A stretch of 64,000 nt of DNA from Haemophilus influenzae. GTDB taxonomy: Bacteria > Pseudomonadota > Gammaproteobacteria > Enterobacterales > Pasteurellaceae. The position numbers were made by a program, and so were the translations under genes. The stretch is from the NCBI GenBank assembly GCA_923172585.1, contig OV298644.1, forward strand, positions 1,319,427 to 1,383,426, given 5' to 3'. A model generated the notes under the pieces. The model saw only the letters and a list, made by a program, of their open reading frames with translations, searched no databases and was not told the origin of the DNA. Positions 61,984 through 64,000 of this stretch are shown piece by piece (position 1 is the first letter of the stretch; each line of letters starts with the position of its first letter).

Positions 61984-62871
61984 CTATTGTTTGAGTTTTG
62001 GATCAAGGGCATCACGCAAGCCATCGCCCATTAAGTTGAAAGCTAATACCAAAGATAAAATCACTAAGCCAGGAATTGTAACTAACCAGTTTGCCGCTTG
62101 CATAAAACCACGTGCTTCTGAAAGCATTGTGCCAAGTTCAGGTGTTGGTGGTTTTGCACCAATGCCTAAGAAACCAAGTGTCGCGAGTTCTAAGATAGCA
62201 TTGGATATTCCCATAGTCATTTGCACAATTAAAGGGGCTAAACAGTTTGGTAAAATCACAATAAACATGAGGCGTAAAATACCTGCCCCTGCCACTTTAG
62301 ATGAAGTCACATAATCACGATTTTTTTCATTCATCATCGCTGCTCGAGTTAAACGCACATAGCTAGGAATCGATACCACGGCGATCGCTAAAGTGGCATT
62401 GGCGAGTGATGGCTCTAAAATAGAGACGACTACAATCGTCAAAAGTAAGTTTGGAATTGCGAGCATAATATCAATTAGGCGAATGATAATTGTATCTAGC
62501 ACGCCGCCATAATAGCCAGAAATCAAGCCAAGGCTGGTACCAAAGGCGCAAGATAGTAATACGATGACAAATCCCGCAAAGACGGAAATTCGCGTTCCAT
62601 AAATAATACGCGAAAGAATATCTCGCCCAATATCGTCTGTGCCGAGTAAATAAGCAGGATTACCGCCCTCATACCAAGCGGGTGGCAGTAAAAGTGCGGT
62701 ACGATTTTGTTCTGTTGGATCAAAAGGTGCAATATAAGGTGCGAGAATGCTGATTAAGGCAACAATCAAAATAAAAATTAAACCAATTAGCGCACCACGA
62801 TTTTGTTTAAAGTAAAACCAAAATTCTTGTAAGGGTGTTTTTGGCGCGAAAGTTAAAGGCGTGTCAGACAT
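61984..62871 (-). CDS. dppC: Dipeptide ABC transporter permease DppC
   Basis: An inner-membrane permease of 295 residues. It has the OppC_N segment EFWFYFKQNRGALIGLIFIL (about residues 16-35), LGTDDIGRDILSRIIYGTRI (about 77-96) and the EAA loop region VTSSKVAGAGILRLMFIVIL. It has about six membrane segments. It lies 14 bases after dppB. Confidence 0.94.
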   Translation of the reverse strand: MSDTPLTFAPKTPLQEFWFYFKQNRGALIGLIFILIVALISILAPYIAPFDPTEQNRTALLLPPAWYEGGNPAYLLGTDDIGRDILSRIIYGTRISVFAGFVIVLLSCAFGTSLGLISGYYGGVLDTIIIRLIDIMLAIPNLLLTIVVVSILEPSLANATLAIAVVSIPSYVRLTRAAMMNEKNRDYVTSSKVAGAGILRLMFIVILPNCLAPLIVQMTMGISNAILELATLGFLGIGAKPPTPELGTMLSEARGFMQAANWLVTIPGLVILSLVLAFNLMGDGLRDALDPKLKQ

Positions 62872-62885
62872 AATTTCTCCTACAA

Positions 62886-63887
62886 TTAATGACGGATACG
62901 CGGATTGACCACACCGTAAAGTAAATCGACGGTTAAATTCACCACAATAATAATGGTTGCAATAATCAGTACAGAACCTTGCAACACAGGATAATCACGG
63001 GCTTGAATGGCATCAATAATCCATTTTCCAATCCCCGGCCAAGAGAAAATGGTTTCTGTGAGAACTGCACCAGAAAGCAATTGACCTACAATTAATCCCA
63101 CCACAGTGACAACAGGAATTAACGCATTACGCAATGCGTGAACAATAACAATTCGAGTATAGCTTAAACCTTTTGCCTTTGCCGTGCGAATGTAATCTTC
63201 ACCTAACACTTCCAACATCGCAGAGCGTGTCATACGCGTAATAATGGCGAGAGGAACTGTGCCTAAGACGATGGCAGGAAGAATTAATGATTTCACCGCA
63301 TTTTCGAAGGCACCAGAAACACCTGAAAGCCAGCTATCAATAAGCATAAATCCTGTTGGTGTATCGATCCAAAATTCATTATCTAAACGCCCACCTTGTG
63401 GCAAACCGAGTTGTGGCGAAACATATAAAATTAAAATTAAACCCCACCAGAAAATCGGCATAGAATAACCTGTGAGCGATGCAGCTGTAACGGTGTGAGA
63501 AATCCAACTGTCTTTTTTTACTGCGGCAATCGTGCCTAAAATTATTCCACCTAATAATGACCAAAATAACGCAAAAAAAGCTAATTCAGCGGTAGCAGGA
63601 AAAAGCGTAAAAAATTCACTAAGAACAGGTTGTTGAGTGCGGAACGATGCACCGAAATCCCCTTGAATTACATTGCCAATATAGTGGAAATATTGCTGAT
63701 AAAGAGGTAAATCTAAACCCAATTGGTGCATCATTTGTTGATGTACTTCTGCCGTTAAGCCACGTTCCCCCATCATAATTTCCACAGGATCACCGGGAAT
63801 AAAATGCACAAGGGCAAAGGTAATAAGAGTAATGGCAATAAAAGTAGGGATCACCATTAAGATTCGTTTGAATACAAATTTAAACAT
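62886..63887 (-). CDS. dppB: Dipeptide ABC transporter permease DppB
   Basis: An inner-membrane permease of 333 residues. It has the N-terminal FVFKRILMVIPTFIAITLIT segment and FIPGDPVEIMMGERG (about residues 29-43). The EAA loop is RTAKAKGLSYTRIVIVHALR, nearly the same as in OppB at the other end of the window. It heads dppB-dppC-dppD-dppF; no dppA-type binding protein is adjacent within the window, so one encoded elsewhere may serve it. Confidence 0.94.
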   Translation of the reverse strand: MFKFVFKRILMVIPTFIAITLITFALVHFIPGDPVEIMMGERGLTAEVHQQMMHQLGLDLPLYQQYFHYIGNVIQGDFGASFRTQQPVLSEFFTLFPATAELAFFALFWSLLGGIILGTIAAVKKDSWISHTVTAASLTGYSMPIFWWGLILILYVSPQLGLPQGGRLDNEFWIDTPTGFMLIDSWLSGVSGAFENAVKSLILPAIVLGTVPLAIITRMTRSAMLEVLGEDYIRTAKAKGLSYTRIVIVHALRNALIPVVTVVGLIVGQLLSGAVLTETIFSWPGIGKWIIDAIQARDYPVLQGSVLIIATIIIVVNLTVDLLYGVVNPRIRH

Positions 63888-63904
63888 TCCATCACTCGTA
63901 GATA

Positions 63905-63990
63905 ATAAAAGTGCGGTAAAAATTCACCGCACTTTTCAAAGAAATTAATCGGTAAAAAATATAATACTCTTGAATTCTACCGCACTTTTT
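63905..63990. repeat. Cluster of three uptake signals upstream of dppB
   Basis: AAAAGTGCGGTAAAAATT and AATTCACCGCACTTTT (about 63907-63936) form an inverted pair, and a third copy, TACCGCACTTTTT, lies at about 63979-63991. The pair can fold into a terminator-like hairpin, probably ending a gene beyond the right edge. The dppB promoter should lie within or beside this stretch; I cannot fix it. Confidence 0.7.
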
Positions 63991-64000
63991 CCAATTTTGC

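Overview
The window is chromosomal DNA of Haemophilus influenzae or a very close relative. The Haemophilus uptake signal (core AAGTGCGGT / ACCGCACTT) occurs many times in and between genes, the DNA is AT-rich, and gene content, order and protein lengths match what I remember of the H. influenzae Rd stretch from opp through the dcw cluster to dpp. No database search was possible; names rest on motifs, lengths and synteny. I see no insertion sequence, prophage, tRNA, rRNA or CRISPR array.

Layout. 1-2969 (minus): oligopeptide transporter oppA-oppB-oppC, with oppC cut by the window edge. 3264-6886: transaldolase, a decayed stretch, a small zinc-ribbon protein and a CstA-family transporter with a CRP site. 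7013-25266 (plus): the complete dcw division and cell-wall cluster, mraZ to ftsZ, then lpxC, with a MraZ-box array in front. 25393-32621: pheA; rapZ-ptsN-lptB-lptA-lptC (minus, without rpoN or hpf); darP; pmbA; a Fur-box sRNA gene; hpt. 32683-45066: LysE remnant, cystine carrier tcyP, nrdG, 4.5S RNA, cydDC, trxB, a thioredoxin-like chaperone, hemH, a thioesterase and ydiJ. 45436-54808: ompA (P5), grxD, hisC, serC, tmaR, decayed pabC/pabB, intact pabA, metK with a MetJ operator, a tiny hydrophobic-peptide unit, sprT and an opacity-type porin. 54906-63887: adhesin remnant, artPIQM with an ArgR-like box, gmhA, the exported ATP-dependent DNA ligase, and dppBCDF.

The genes are mostly housekeeping: peptidoglycan precursor synthesis and septation, LPS export and heptose supply, peptide, arginine and cystine uptake, cytochrome bd assembly and the last step of haem synthesis.

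Two kinds of gene damage must be kept apart. (1) Single-base length changes, nearly all losses and mostly in short homopolymers, break ftsW, ftsA, hemH, ydiJ, ompA (twice), tmaR (twice), ligA and probably lptC. Several of these genes are essential in relatives, so base-calling or assembly error is the first suspicion. (2) Nonsense or start-codon substitutions in pabB (three stops), pabC and cydC look like real decay or variation.

The observations most worth following are a 21-codon hydrophobic peptide gene with its own promoter, hairpin leader and terminator between metK and sprT (type I toxin-like); the Fur-controlled sRNA between pmbA and hpt; PtsN with lysine in place of the phospho-accepting histidine; and the selective decay of pabB/pabC beside an intact pabA.
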